A stretch of DNA of 24,400 nucleotides from Lachnospiraceae bacterium (lineage in GTDB: Bacteria; Bacillota; Clostridia; Lachnospirales; Lachnospiraceae), in NCBI GenBank assembly GCA_017959525.1, contig JAGDAL010000335.1:1-24400 (forward strand), in the 5' to 3' direction. This document shows positions 14,001-21,657 of the stretch, piece by piece; the first letter of the stretch is position 1, and each line of letters begins with the position of its first letter. Both the position numbers and the translations under genes were made by a program. The notes under the pieces are model-generated. The model had not been told where the DNA came from, ran no database searches, and worked only from the letters and a program-made list of their open reading frames with translations.

Positions 14001-15137
14001 CTAGAGCCCCTTGCCTACTACAATTCGGTTCTTACCGGAGGCTTTGGCTTCGTATAGAGCTTCGTCCACTGCCTTAAATACCACATCAAATTCCTGTGCG
14101 CTGGAACAGGTCACAATTCCACCGCTGACGGTAATCCGGTCATCCGTAAAGTCATACTCCTGGCTCTCAAATACCCGGCGGAACTCTTCAATCTGCTTCT
14201 GGCAGGTCACCGGATTGCGGTCCGTAAAAATAAAGAGGAATTCCTCTCCACCGTAACGGCACACCCGATACAACGGGCGCTCCTGCTCCGCATGACCAAG
14301 CATACGTCCCAACTTACCGATGCGCTCCAACACCACATCGCCACAGTCGTGACCATAGGTGTCGTTGATTTTTTTGAAATTATCAATATCGATTAACGCC
14401 ATTGAGGTTGCCAATCGATTGGTGCACTTCCGGAAAATCTTCTCGATGTTATGGCTTAAGTAATCTCTGGAATAGCATCCTGTCAGAGCATCTGTCGCTA
14501 CCCGCTGCTCATACTCACCGGACTGCCGAAGCAGAGTTCGGTTATCCTCCATAATCTCCAAAATGTGACTATGCAGAATCTGACTCATAAAATAAATAAT
14601 GGTCAGCAGTATATAGGCAATCACCAGGTTCTCCACATAATAGCGAATCACCGGCTCATCAAACACCGTTGTATAATCCTGCCACTTGTGCAGCTGAATC
14701 AGGAAGGTGATGGTTACCCAGAAATAACTGTATGCTAACATGCAGGTCTTTAAAATCTTGTTATGGGAAATGGTTAAGAACAAAATCCCCAGTCCCGGCA
14801 AGCTCCATAAGATCACATAATACCCATGTACACAGGCTGCCACACCGCAAACAGAGCAGATGACCCAGGCGACAACGCCGTTCTTATAATCCACTCCGTG
14901 AATACCGCCTTCGCTTCCCCACATAAACGACAATAAAGCAAAGTTCATAATCAAAGGTGTTAACAACCGCTGTACAAAATACGGAAGCGCACCTTCATGA
15001 AACGCATCCGTCTGCAAATAATAAATAAAAAATGCGATATCGAGGATCGTCGCAATAATCACTGCCACTGAAATCAGTGTAGCCACCTTGCGACGAATAA
15101 TAGCCTGAATCTCGCTAGTCCTCTCTAATCCTTCCAT
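14001..15137 (-). CDS. Membrane diguanylate cyclase (GGDEF)
   Basis: Protein of 378 residues with about six hydrophobic segments (near 18-40, 53-74, 86-105, 106-124, 131-148, 168-188), then a GGDEF domain (about 205-378). The active-site loop is G296GEEF300 and the metal/substrate region DIDNFKKINDTYGHDCGD is intact, so it should make c-di-GMP from two GTP. The inhibitory RxxD site before the loop is not conserved (Arg287-Pro-Leu-Tyr290). The membrane part is not a family I recognise. The start ATG is inside hypB (23-base overlap) and is preceded by AGGGGAC, so the two genes are translationally coupled. Confidence 0.92.
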   Translation of the reverse strand: MEGLERTSEIQAIIRRKVATLISVAVIIATILDIAFFIYYLQTDAFHEGALPYFVQRLLTPLIMNFALLSFMWGSEGGIHGVDYKNGVVAWVICSVCGVAACVHGYYVILWSLPGLGILFLTISHNKILKTCMLAYSYFWVTITFLIQLHKWQDYTTVFDEPVIRYYVENLVIAYILLTIIYFMSQILHSHILEIMEDNRTLLRQSGEYEQRVATDALTGCYSRDYLSHNIEKIFRKCTNRLATSMALIDIDNFKKINDTYGHDCGDVVLERIGKLGRMLGHAEQERPLYRVCRYGGEEFLFIFTDRNPVTCQKQIEEFRRVFESQEYDFTDDRITVSGGIVTCSSAQEFDVVFKAVDEALYEAKASGKNRIVVGKGL

Positions 15138-15780
15138 CGTATTGTCCCCTCAAATACGCCTCAAACTCCAGCATCCCCTCTCCTGTTTTGGCAGAAACAG
15201 GAAAAATGCGAACCTCCGGGTTCAACTTCTTCACGTGCTCACAGCACTTCTCCAAATCAAACGTGAAATATGACAAGGTATCCATCTTGGTGATAACCAG
15301 TGCATCGCACATGGAAAACATCAACGGGTACTTCAACGGCTTGTCATCCCCCTCCGGCACGCTTAAAATCATGACATTCAAATGTGCACCGGTATCAAAC
15401 TCTGCCGGACAGATGAGATTGCCTACATTCTCCAAAATGGCAATATCTACATCTTCCGTTCCCAACTCCTCAATTCCACGACGGGTCATGCCCGCATCCA
15501 TATGGCACATGCCATCGGTATGTACCTGAATACTCTTTGCTCCGAAGGACTCCATCTTGATTGCATCTACGTCGGAATCAATATCCGCCTCGATGACACC
15601 GATACGGGTGGTATCCTTCATATCGGATACGGTCTTGGACAACAGGGTTGTCTTACCGCTTCCCGGAGAACTCATCAGATTGATGAGTAAGGTCTTTTTC
15701 TCAATTAATTCATCACGCAGTACCTGAGCGTCCCGATCGTTGGAGTCCGTCACACTGCGATGTACTTCGATAACTTTCAT
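15115..15780 (-). CDS. hypB: HypB-like nickel insertion GTPase, copy 1
   Basis: GTPase of 221 residues for nickel delivery to [NiFe] hydrogenase. It has the P-loop SSPGSGKTT (37-45), switch region EADIDSDVDA, the metal site CH in GMCHMDAGM plus Cys in LICPAEFD, and the base-specificity motif as TKMD instead of the usual NKxD. The N-terminal high-affinity CxxCGC motif and any His-rich stretch are missing. It starts directly after the TAA of the second hypB with GGAGAG just upstream, and it overlaps the GGDEF gene. It is clearly homologous to its neighbour over the full length. Confidence 0.93.
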   Translation of the reverse strand: MKVIEVHRSVTDSNDRDAQVLRDELIEKKTLLINLMSSPGSGKTTLLSKTVSDMKDTTRIGVIEADIDSDVDAIKMESFGAKSIQVHTDGMCHMDAGMTRRGIEELGTEDVDIAILENVGNLICPAEFDTGAHLNVMILSVPEGDDKPLKYPLMFSMCDALVITKMDTLSYFTFDLEKCCEHVKKLNPEVRIFPVSAKTGEGMLEFEAYLRGQYDGRIRED

Positions 15781-16452
15781 TTATGCTCTCCATGCCTCCA
15801 CTTCGTTCTTCAGCCAGGTAATCCATGCGTCAAATCCATCTCCCTTAAGAGAAGATAACGGCAGGATCGGAAGTCCCGGATTCAAACGATCTACGTATGT
15901 ACGTAACGCATCCAGGTCAAAATCAAAGACCGGTGCGGTATCCATCTTATTAATCAAAAGGCAATCCGTTACGGTAAACATCAACGGGTACTTCAGCGGC
16001 TTATCATGGCCTTCCGGTACACTTAAGATGGTGACCTTCTTGGCAGCTCCCACATCGAACTCTGCCGGACATACCAGATTGCCTACGTTCTCTAAGAACA
16101 CGATATCCAAATCGTCGATTCCAAGCTCATCCAAACCGCTCTGGGTCATACCTGCATCCATATGGCAGGATCCGCCGGTATGTAACTGGATGACACGTGC
16201 TCCGGTGGATGCGATGGTGTCCGCATCTACCTGGGAATCTACGTCTGCTTCCATGACACCAATTTTATATGTATCCTTCAACGCATTGATGGTACGAACC
16301 AACGTTGTGGTCTTGCCGGCTCCCGGACTTGCCATCAAATTCACCAAAAATGTTTTCTTCTCTGTCAGGCCCTCACGCACCTTAGCAGCCAATGCATCAT
16401 TGTCTTCCAATACGTGTGCCTTTACCTCTTTTACTCGAATACTGTTATCCAC
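15781..16452 (-). CDS. hypB: HypB-like nickel insertion GTPase, copy 2
   Basis: Paralogue of the adjacent HypB, 223 residues. It has P-loop ASPGAGKTT, EADVDSQVDA, the metal site CH in GSCHMDAGM with Cys in LVCPAEFD, and a standard NKMD. It too lacks the N-terminal CxxCGC motif. I choose the GTG at 16452, seven bases after GGAGG; the frame is open further to a TTG at 16485 but without a ribosome site. It is separated from hypE by 84 bases that hold a possible promoter and DnaA-box-like sites. It is the more canonical of the two copies. Confidence 0.92.
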   Translation of the reverse strand: MDNSIRVKEVKAHVLEDNDALAAKVREGLTEKKTFLVNLMASPGAGKTTTLVRTINALKDTYKIGVMEADVDSQVDADTIASTGARVIQLHTGGSCHMDAGMTQSGLDELGIDDLDIVFLENVGNLVCPAEFDVGAAKKVTILSVPEGHDKPLKYPLMFTVTDCLLINKMDTAPVFDFDLDALRTYVDRLNPGLPILPLSSLKGDGFDAWITWLKNEVEAWRA

Positions 16453-16496
16453 AGCACAGCCTCCATTCTCATTGTTTATCCACAATCTGCGGATAA
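16445..16496. promoter_or_regulatory. Cluster of DnaA-box-like sites upstream of hypB
   Basis: Two perfect TTATCCACA boxes in the same orientation (16445-16453 and 16476-16484), 31 bases apart, and one inverted near-match (16488-16496, eight of nine). The first covers the hypB start codon. The boxes lie at and just downstream of the start predicted for the promoter at 16501-16529. Confidence 0.5.
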
Positions 16497-16500
16497 AAAT

Positions 16501-16529
16501 ATTTTAACATGTGAACTATGTTCTGACCA
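16501..16529 (-). promoter_or_regulatory. Possible internal promoter of the hypB-GGDEF part
   Basis: On the minus strand TGGTCA (16529-16524), 17 bases, then an extended -10 TGTTAAAAT with TAAAAT at 16506-16501. The -35 matches four of six. It would separate hypB-GGDEF-lipoprotein-mutase-PilZ expression from the ech-hyp genes upstream. Confidence 0.4.
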
Positions 16530-16536
16530 CAACAGA

Positions 16537-17529
16537 TTAGCAGATTCGAGGCAATCCTTCGCCCTGTAATACGTCCAATTGGCGGATTCCTCCGATGGCG
16601 GTTCGCACCAATAAATCGCCGTGTCCGTCCACGCCTTCGGTTACCTCTCCTACGAGTACCGCTGCCTCTCCGTATTTTGCCTTACGAATGAGCGCTAAAG
16701 CAGCTTCGGCCTGGTCCTTCGGAACAGCGGCAATCATCTTGCCTTCATTGCCCATGTACAGAGGATCTAGGCCCAGCAATCCACAGAAATCCCGTACCGC
16801 CGGATTCAGCGGAAGGCTCTCCTCCTCCAAAGTGATGGTTACCTTGGAGCTATCGGATAACTCCTTTAACACCGTAGCCAAACCACCACGGGTTACATCA
16901 CGCAAACAATGAACATCGATGCCGTTATCCAAAAGCGCCATTACCATCTCATTCAACGGTGCATTGTCGCTTTCGATGGAGTTGGTAATATTCATGCGGC
17001 TTCCTAGGATGGTGGCATGGTGATCACCCAAGTTACCGGAGACTAAAATTACATCTCCCGGGGCAATCTTGGTAGCGGAGATATCCACACCATCCGGAAC
17101 GAATCCCACACCGGCGGTATTGATCATAATGCCACCGTTGCCTTCGATCACCTTGGTATCGCCGGCTACAATTTTAACCCCTGCTTCTGCTGCAGTCTCG
17201 GCCATGGCCGTCGCAACACGTTTTAACAGCTCGGAATCCGTACCTTCCTGGATGATATAGCCGCAGGTTAAGTACTTCGGAGTTGCGCCGCGCATAAGCA
17301 AATCGTTTACCGTTCCGCAGACCGCCAGACGACCGATATTTCCACCCGGATATTCCAATGGAGTTACCACAAAGCTATCGGTAGTAACCGCGATGCGTCC
17401 GCTTCCCGGAACAACTGCGCTGTCCTCCATTTCGTTCAATACATCGTTATCAAATGCTTTTGCAAAAATCTCATCAATCAATTCGGAAGTTGCAGCTCCG
17501 CCACTTCCGTGTGCCATGGTAATAATCAT
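16537..17529 (-). CDS. hypE: HypE, carbamoyl dehydratase of [NiFe] hydrogenase maturation
   Basis: ATP-dependent enzyme of 330 residues that dehydrates the thiocarboxamide on its own C-terminal Cys to thiocyanate, the cyanide donor for the active-site iron. The C-terminus PRIC with Cys330 is intact. The N-terminus has AHGSGGAATSELI and later DSFVVTPLEYPGGNIG and GDTKVIEG of the PurM/AIR-synthase-like fold. AAGGA is seven bases before the ATG, and the gene starts ten bases after the hypD stop. Confidence 0.95.
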   Translation of the reverse strand: MIITMAHGSGGAATSELIDEIFAKAFDNDVLNEMEDSAVVPGSGRIAVTTDSFVVTPLEYPGGNIGRLAVCGTVNDLLMRGATPKYLTCGYIIQEGTDSELLKRVATAMAETAAEAGVKIVAGDTKVIEGNGGIMINTAGVGFVPDGVDISATKIAPGDVILVSGNLGDHHATILGSRMNITNSIESDNAPLNEMVMALLDNGIDVHCLRDVTRGGLATVLKELSDSSKVTITLEEESLPLNPAVRDFCGLLGLDPLYMGNEGKMIAAVPKDQAEAALALIRKAKYGEAAVLVGEVTEGVDGHGDLLVRTAIGGIRQLDVLQGEGLPRIC

Positions 17530-17539
17530 TTTCCAATCC

Positions 17540-18601
17540 TTATCTATTCAAATATCTCTGATAGCAGCTTCCCTCGGAAGATACCATGCAGGCGCCCTGA
17601 GGGGACAATGGGGTGCACACCTTGCCAAACAGCGGGCAGTCATAGGAAGAAATCTTACCCATGAGCACCTGGTCGCACCGACAGGCCTTGTTAATCTTAT
17701 GATCCTCATCCAGTCCACGGCTTCCCGCATCGTAGGCAGCGTATTCCGGCCGCAAATACAATCCGGAATCTGCAATCTCGCCCATGCCGCGCCATACAGC
17801 CGGCCCCGGCTCGAAGTACTGCTCCACCTTGGCCTGAGCAATGGTATTGCCTTCCGTGGTCACCACCGACGGGTAAAAATTCTTAGTCAGGCTATCGCCC
17901 TGCTGCCGTAGCTCTTCCTTCTGCTCCCACATGCGAAGCAAGCCGTAGATGCCAAGCACCAGCTCCTTCGGAGAGAACCCGGTCACTGCAAAGGGAATGC
18001 CATACTGACGGGAGAGGGCTTCAAAATGCTTGCTTCCCGTAATGACACTCACATGTCCCGGCGCAATGAATCCATCGATGTGGGCACCGTTATCACACAA
18101 CCATCCGATCACCGGCGGCATGACTTTTAACGCCGTAAGCAGGCGAATATTTGTAATGTGTTCCCGTAGCATCTCATCCAAAAGCACCGTATACACCGGC
18201 ACCGTTGTTTCAAATCCAACCGCACCGAAGACATAGGTATGATCCGGATGTTCCTTGGCTAAAGCAATCACATCCATAGGAGAATACACCATCTCTACGG
18301 ATGCGCCCTGGCCCTTGGCCTCATTCAGGCTGTACTCGGTTCCCGGAATACGCAGCAAATCACCGAAGGTGCACACGGTGGTCTCCGGCTCTTTTGCCAG
18401 TGCAATCAAACGGTCTACATAGCCGGAAGGGCTCACGCATACCGGGCATCCCGGTCCGCTCACCAGATGAATCTTCGGGGAAATCACTCTTGCAATTCCC
18501 GACTTGGCAATGGCAGCGGTATGACTGCCGCACACTTCCATGAAGGTCACTTCCGGACCGTCATAATTTTTTAAATACTCAATATATGTCTGTAATTCCA
18601 C
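17540..18601 (-). CDS. hypD: HypD, Fe(CN)2CO scaffold protein
   Basis: Iron-sulfur protein of 353 residues that with HypC forms the scaffold on which iron receives its CN and CO ligands. The family marks are present: Cys24 in CGSHTAAI, Cys52 and Cys55 in GPGCPVCVSP, GFETTVPVY, and the C-terminal Cys set (CRCDQVLMG, DCPLFGKVC, GACMVSSEGSC) for the [4Fe-4S] cluster. Two GTG starts are possible. I prefer 18601, with AGGTGGG seven bases upstream, over 18613, which directly follows the hypC stop and has no good ribosome site. Confidence 0.93.
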   Translation of the reverse strand: MELQTYIEYLKNYDGPEVTFMEVCGSHTAAIAKSGIARVISPKIHLVSGPGCPVCVSPSGYVDRLIALAKEPETTVCTFGDLLRIPGTEYSLNEAKGQGASVEMVYSPMDVIALAKEHPDHTYVFGAVGFETTVPVYTVLLDEMLREHITNIRLLTALKVMPPVIGWLCDNGAHIDGFIAPGHVSVITGSKHFEALSRQYGIPFAVTGFSPKELVLGIYGLLRMWEQKEELRQQGDSLTKNFYPSVVTTEGNTIAQAKVEQYFEPGPAVWRGMGEIADSGLYLRPEYAAYDAGSRGLDEDHKINKACRCDQVLMGKISSYDCPLFGKVCTPLSPQGACMVSSEGSCYQRYLNR

Positions 18602-18613
18602 GTTTCGTCCCAC

Positions 18614-18832
18614 CTATGAAAAAGCCTGCAGCTCTTCAAACAAGGACTGCAACTCTTCCGCTTCTTCCTGTTGTACGGTCTGAATGATGCACCCGGCGTG
18701 GACCAATACATGGTCTCCCACCTTGATATCTACCAGACCTCTGGCGGCACGTACGGTATTTCCGCTAAAATCCACGGTTGCGTATCCGTCGTCACCGATT
18801 TCTTTTACAATTCCCGGTAATGCTACACACAT
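18614..18832 (-). CDS. hypC: HypC, hydrogenase maturation chaperone
   Basis: Small chaperone of 72 residues in the HypC/HybG/HupF family. The essential Cys2 is in MCVALPG, the central strand reads YATVDFSGNTVRA and VGDHVLVHAGCIIQ follows. It carries iron together with HypD and hands it to the large subunit. AAGGAG lies eight bases before the ATG. It sits between hypF and hypD. Confidence 0.95.
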   Translation of the reverse strand: MCVALPGIVKEIGDDGYATVDFSGNTVRAARGLVDIKVGDHVLVHAGCIIQTVQQEEAEELQSLFEELQAFS

Positions 18833-18835
18833 AAC

Positions 18836-21166
18836 CTAAACTCCTTCATCTAACAAATGATTTGCATACATCCACAGCTGGCCCAAGGCCAATCCGCCGT
18901 CTCCCGCCGGAACCTGCTCGTTCCAAATAACGCGGAAACCCTGTTCCCGTAAGCGCGGCAATAACTGCTTCAGTAACAACTGGTTGTACATACTTCCTCC
19001 GGACAGTGCCACAATCCGCTCCCGATCCGGGCGGTAATCATAGCACAGATCCGCTGTCATCTCCGCCAGCGCCACATGAAATTCGTATGCTAACTGTTCC
19101 TTGGATACTCCCTCGGCCAGAAGGCGCACCATCTGCGCAATCATGGACGGCGTATCCGCCACCATTATATCACCTTCTGCCAGAATCGGTATGGTAAGAA
19201 GCTGCTCCCACTGCCCACCGGCCGCTTCATAGCGTTCTGCTGCTGCCTGCAGGCGATTGGCGCACTCTCCCTCGAAGGTATTCTCCCGACAGATGCCAAG
19301 AATGGCAGCCACCGCATCAAAGAAGCGCCCCATGGAAGAGGAGGTCACCACATGAATGCCATTTTCTAACGCCGCTTCCAACAGCGGTTTGGAAGCATCC
19401 ACTACAAAGGGATTCTCTTCCTCGTAGAGGTATCCGCGCTTGATGGCTTCATGGAGATAACAAATGGCCGGAATGGTGGCATCCTTGGCCATGCGGTTCC
19501 CGCCGGTCATTGGAATCGGAGCAATCTGCCCCACATGCTGCATCGACTTCCCATCATAGGCGAACATCTCGCCGCCCCAGATGCTTCCGTCGTCTCCGTA
19601 TCCGGTTCCGTCGTATGCGAATCCTAACGCCGGTTCCGTGATGCCATGCTCTGCCAATACCGATGCCACATGGGCTTTGTGATGCTGCGCGGCCAACACC
19701 GGCGCATCCCCGTGGTGTTTTTTCACATTGGCGGTACTGATATAACCCGGATGCTTGTCACACACATAGGCTGTCGGGCGAAAATCAAACAGCTTGGTAA
19801 AAAGCGCCACGCCGGCTTCCTTGGCCTGCTGTGCCCGCAAGTCCTCCAAATCACCGTAGTGACCGCTTAAGTAAGCGAAGTCCTTCCTGCCGAAGGCAAA
19901 GACGGATTTTAAATCTCCGCCCACCGCCAGCACATCCTGCTCTACCGCCACATGCATCGGTACCGGTGTCGGCACCAATCCTCTGGCCCGGCGAATGAGC
20001 TGGGTTACTTCGCCCTCCACCTGATAAATGGAATCATCCAAGCCCTGCAGGATTTCCCGGTCATTGGCCAGCACCAAATCAATGCCGTCCTCGCCAAGGT
20101 ATGCCCGCATCTTCTCATCTTGGATTTCAATAGGTTCTCCCCCGCGATTGCCACTGGTCATCACCAGCGGTCCTAAATCCTCCGCCAGAAGAATCTGTAG
20201 CGGGTTGCACGGAAGCATGGCACCTAAGCGATTGCTTCCGGCGCAGACTTCCTCTGCCAATGGTTTATCTATGTTGGATTTCCAACGAAGTAATACAATT
20301 GGTCTTGCATCACTTCGAAGAAGTTCTTCTTCTCTATCTGATACCGTTGCATATTCCCGCAGACGCTCCACGTCCGGAAACATAACTGCAAACGGTTTGT
20401 TTTCACGATTCTTAAATGCACGTAAACGACGTGCCGCTTCCCCTTGATAGGGATCCATTGCAATGTGATATCCACCGATGTCTTTGATGGCTACCAACTT
20501 GCCGGCAGATAAGTATTCCTCTGCCAGTTGTAAGGCTGCTTCCTCTTCGGCTACCAATCCATCTGTGGTATAAGCCAGTAACTTCGGACCGCAAGCCGCG
20601 CAGGCTGTGGTCTGGGCATGACGGCGGATATTCCCCGGCGTCACATATTCTCTGGCGCACTCCTCACATAATGGGAAGTCTGCCATGGTGGTATGCTCCC
20701 GGTCATAAGGCAACTGTCGCATAATGGTGGCTCTTGGTCCGCAAGAGACGCAACTGATAAAAGGATATCGATAACGACGATTGGACGGGTCCAACAGTTC
20801 CTGCCTGCAATGGTCGCAGGTACCGATATCCGGCGGCAAAAAACGCAGGCCTTCCGTGAAATCTTCACTGGATACAATGGTAAAAACCTCTGTATCCAGC
20901 GGTGTTTCCACATCCTTGATGTCCAGCCGATCCACTCTGGCTCCCGGCAATTCCACCCGGGTTCCATCAAGCAACGAAAGGCGATGGAGGAATTCCTCCA
21001 TCGCCTCTCGGCGTCCCCTAGCCTCAATGTAGACAACGCCACCGGCATTTCGCACATTGCCGGCAATATGCAATTGTTCACTCAGTTCTGCCACGTAGGG
21101 ACGGAAGCCCACACCCTGGACCAATCCGTATACCGTGATCTTCTGCGTTACAATTTCATGATTCAT
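18836..21166 (-). CDS. hypF: HypF, carbamoyltransferase of [NiFe] hydrogenase maturation
   Basis: Full-length HypF of 776 residues that turns carbamoyl phosphate and ATP into a carbamoyl group on HypE. Domains in order: acylphosphatase (about 8-95; GLVQGVGFRPYV, NVRNAGG), two zinc fingers (about 112-190; CDHC/CVSC and CEEC/CAAC), YrdC-like (about 205-385; SGNRGGEPI) and Kae1-like (about 410-776; HHKAHVASV, DGTGYGDDGSIWGGE). The ATG lies one base after the echF stop with no close ribosome site, suggesting coupling to echF. Confidence 0.95.
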   Translation of the reverse strand: MNHEIVTQKITVYGLVQGVGFRPYVAELSEQLHIAGNVRNAGGVVYIEARGRREAMEEFLHRLSLLDGTRVELPGARVDRLDIKDVETPLDTEVFTIVSSEDFTEGLRFLPPDIGTCDHCRQELLDPSNRRYRYPFISCVSCGPRATIMRQLPYDREHTTMADFPLCEECAREYVTPGNIRRHAQTTACAACGPKLLAYTTDGLVAEEEAALQLAEEYLSAGKLVAIKDIGGYHIAMDPYQGEAARRLRAFKNRENKPFAVMFPDVERLREYATVSDREEELLRSDARPIVLLRWKSNIDKPLAEEVCAGSNRLGAMLPCNPLQILLAEDLGPLVMTSGNRGGEPIEIQDEKMRAYLGEDGIDLVLANDREILQGLDDSIYQVEGEVTQLIRRARGLVPTPVPMHVAVEQDVLAVGGDLKSVFAFGRKDFAYLSGHYGDLEDLRAQQAKEAGVALFTKLFDFRPTAYVCDKHPGYISTANVKKHHGDAPVLAAQHHKAHVASVLAEHGITEPALGFAYDGTGYGDDGSIWGGEMFAYDGKSMQHVGQIAPIPMTGGNRMAKDATIPAICYLHEAIKRGYLYEEENPFVVDASKPLLEAALENGIHVVTSSSMGRFFDAVAAILGICRENTFEGECANRLQAAAERYEAAGGQWEQLLTIPILAEGDIMVADTPSMIAQMVRLLAEGVSKEQLAYEFHVALAEMTADLCYDYRPDRERIVALSGGSMYNQLLLKQLLPRLREQGFRVIWNEQVPAGDGGLALGQLWMYANHLLDEGV

Positions 21167-21167
21167 A

Positions 21168-21635
21168 CTACTGTGCAGGTGTCTCCTGTCCTTCTGCTGC
21201 TTTCGCTGCAGCTGCTGCGGCCGCCTTTGCTGCTGCCGCTGCTTTTGCTTTTTCAGCTGCTTCCTTACGCTTTGCTTCTTCCGCAGCCATTACCTCAGGG
21301 GATTTCTGGAAGACTTCCGTCTTCTTCTCTCCACCCGGAGTCTGATATCCCGGTACCATAGTAAGGCACTTCTTCGGGCATTTCTCTACACAGAAACCAC
21401 AAGCGATACAATCCATACGATCAATGCTCCAGGTTCCCGCATTACGGTCAACAGCCAAAGTACCACATGGACATGCACGTACACACATACCACAGGAAAT
21501 GCAGTCATCAATGGAGATTTCGATGTGTCCACGGCTGCGCTCCGGATATACATACGGCTCTGCCGGATATGTGGTGGTTACAGGTTTTAAAAATAAATTT
21601 TTCAGCGCTTGCGGCGCAAATTTCAAAATTGCCAT
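21168..21635 (-). CDS. echF: Ech hydrogenase subunit F, 2[4Fe-4S] ferredoxin-like protein
   Basis: Electron-transfer subunit of 155 residues, NuoI-like. Two canonical cluster motifs are seen: Cys45, 48, 51, 55 and Cys76, 79, 82, 86. It would pass electrons from ferredoxin to EchC. The C-terminus (about 115-155) is an unusual Ala/Lys/Glu-rich helical tail not needed for the fold. I start at the ATG at 21635 with GGAGG seven bases upstream, rather than the longer frame that overlaps echE. Confidence 0.92.
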   Translation of the reverse strand: MAILKFAPQALKNLFLKPVTTTYPAEPYVYPERSRGHIEISIDDCISCGMCVRACPCGTLAVDRNAGTWSIDRMDCIACGFCVEKCPKKCLTMVPGYQTPGGEKKTEVFQKSPEVMAAEEAKRKEAAEKAKAAAAAKAAAAAAAKAAEGQETPAQ

Positions 21636-21657
21636 GTCTAATCCTCCACTCTCTCCA

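Noticed and set aside
15740..16507. Long plus-strand frame over the hypB genes
   Set aside because: It is antisense to two complete GTPase genes with all motifs and shows no recognisable protein pattern.
16486..16536. Terminator after hypE
   Set aside because: The only inverted repeat (AACAT/ATGTT) is short and lacks a stable GC stem.
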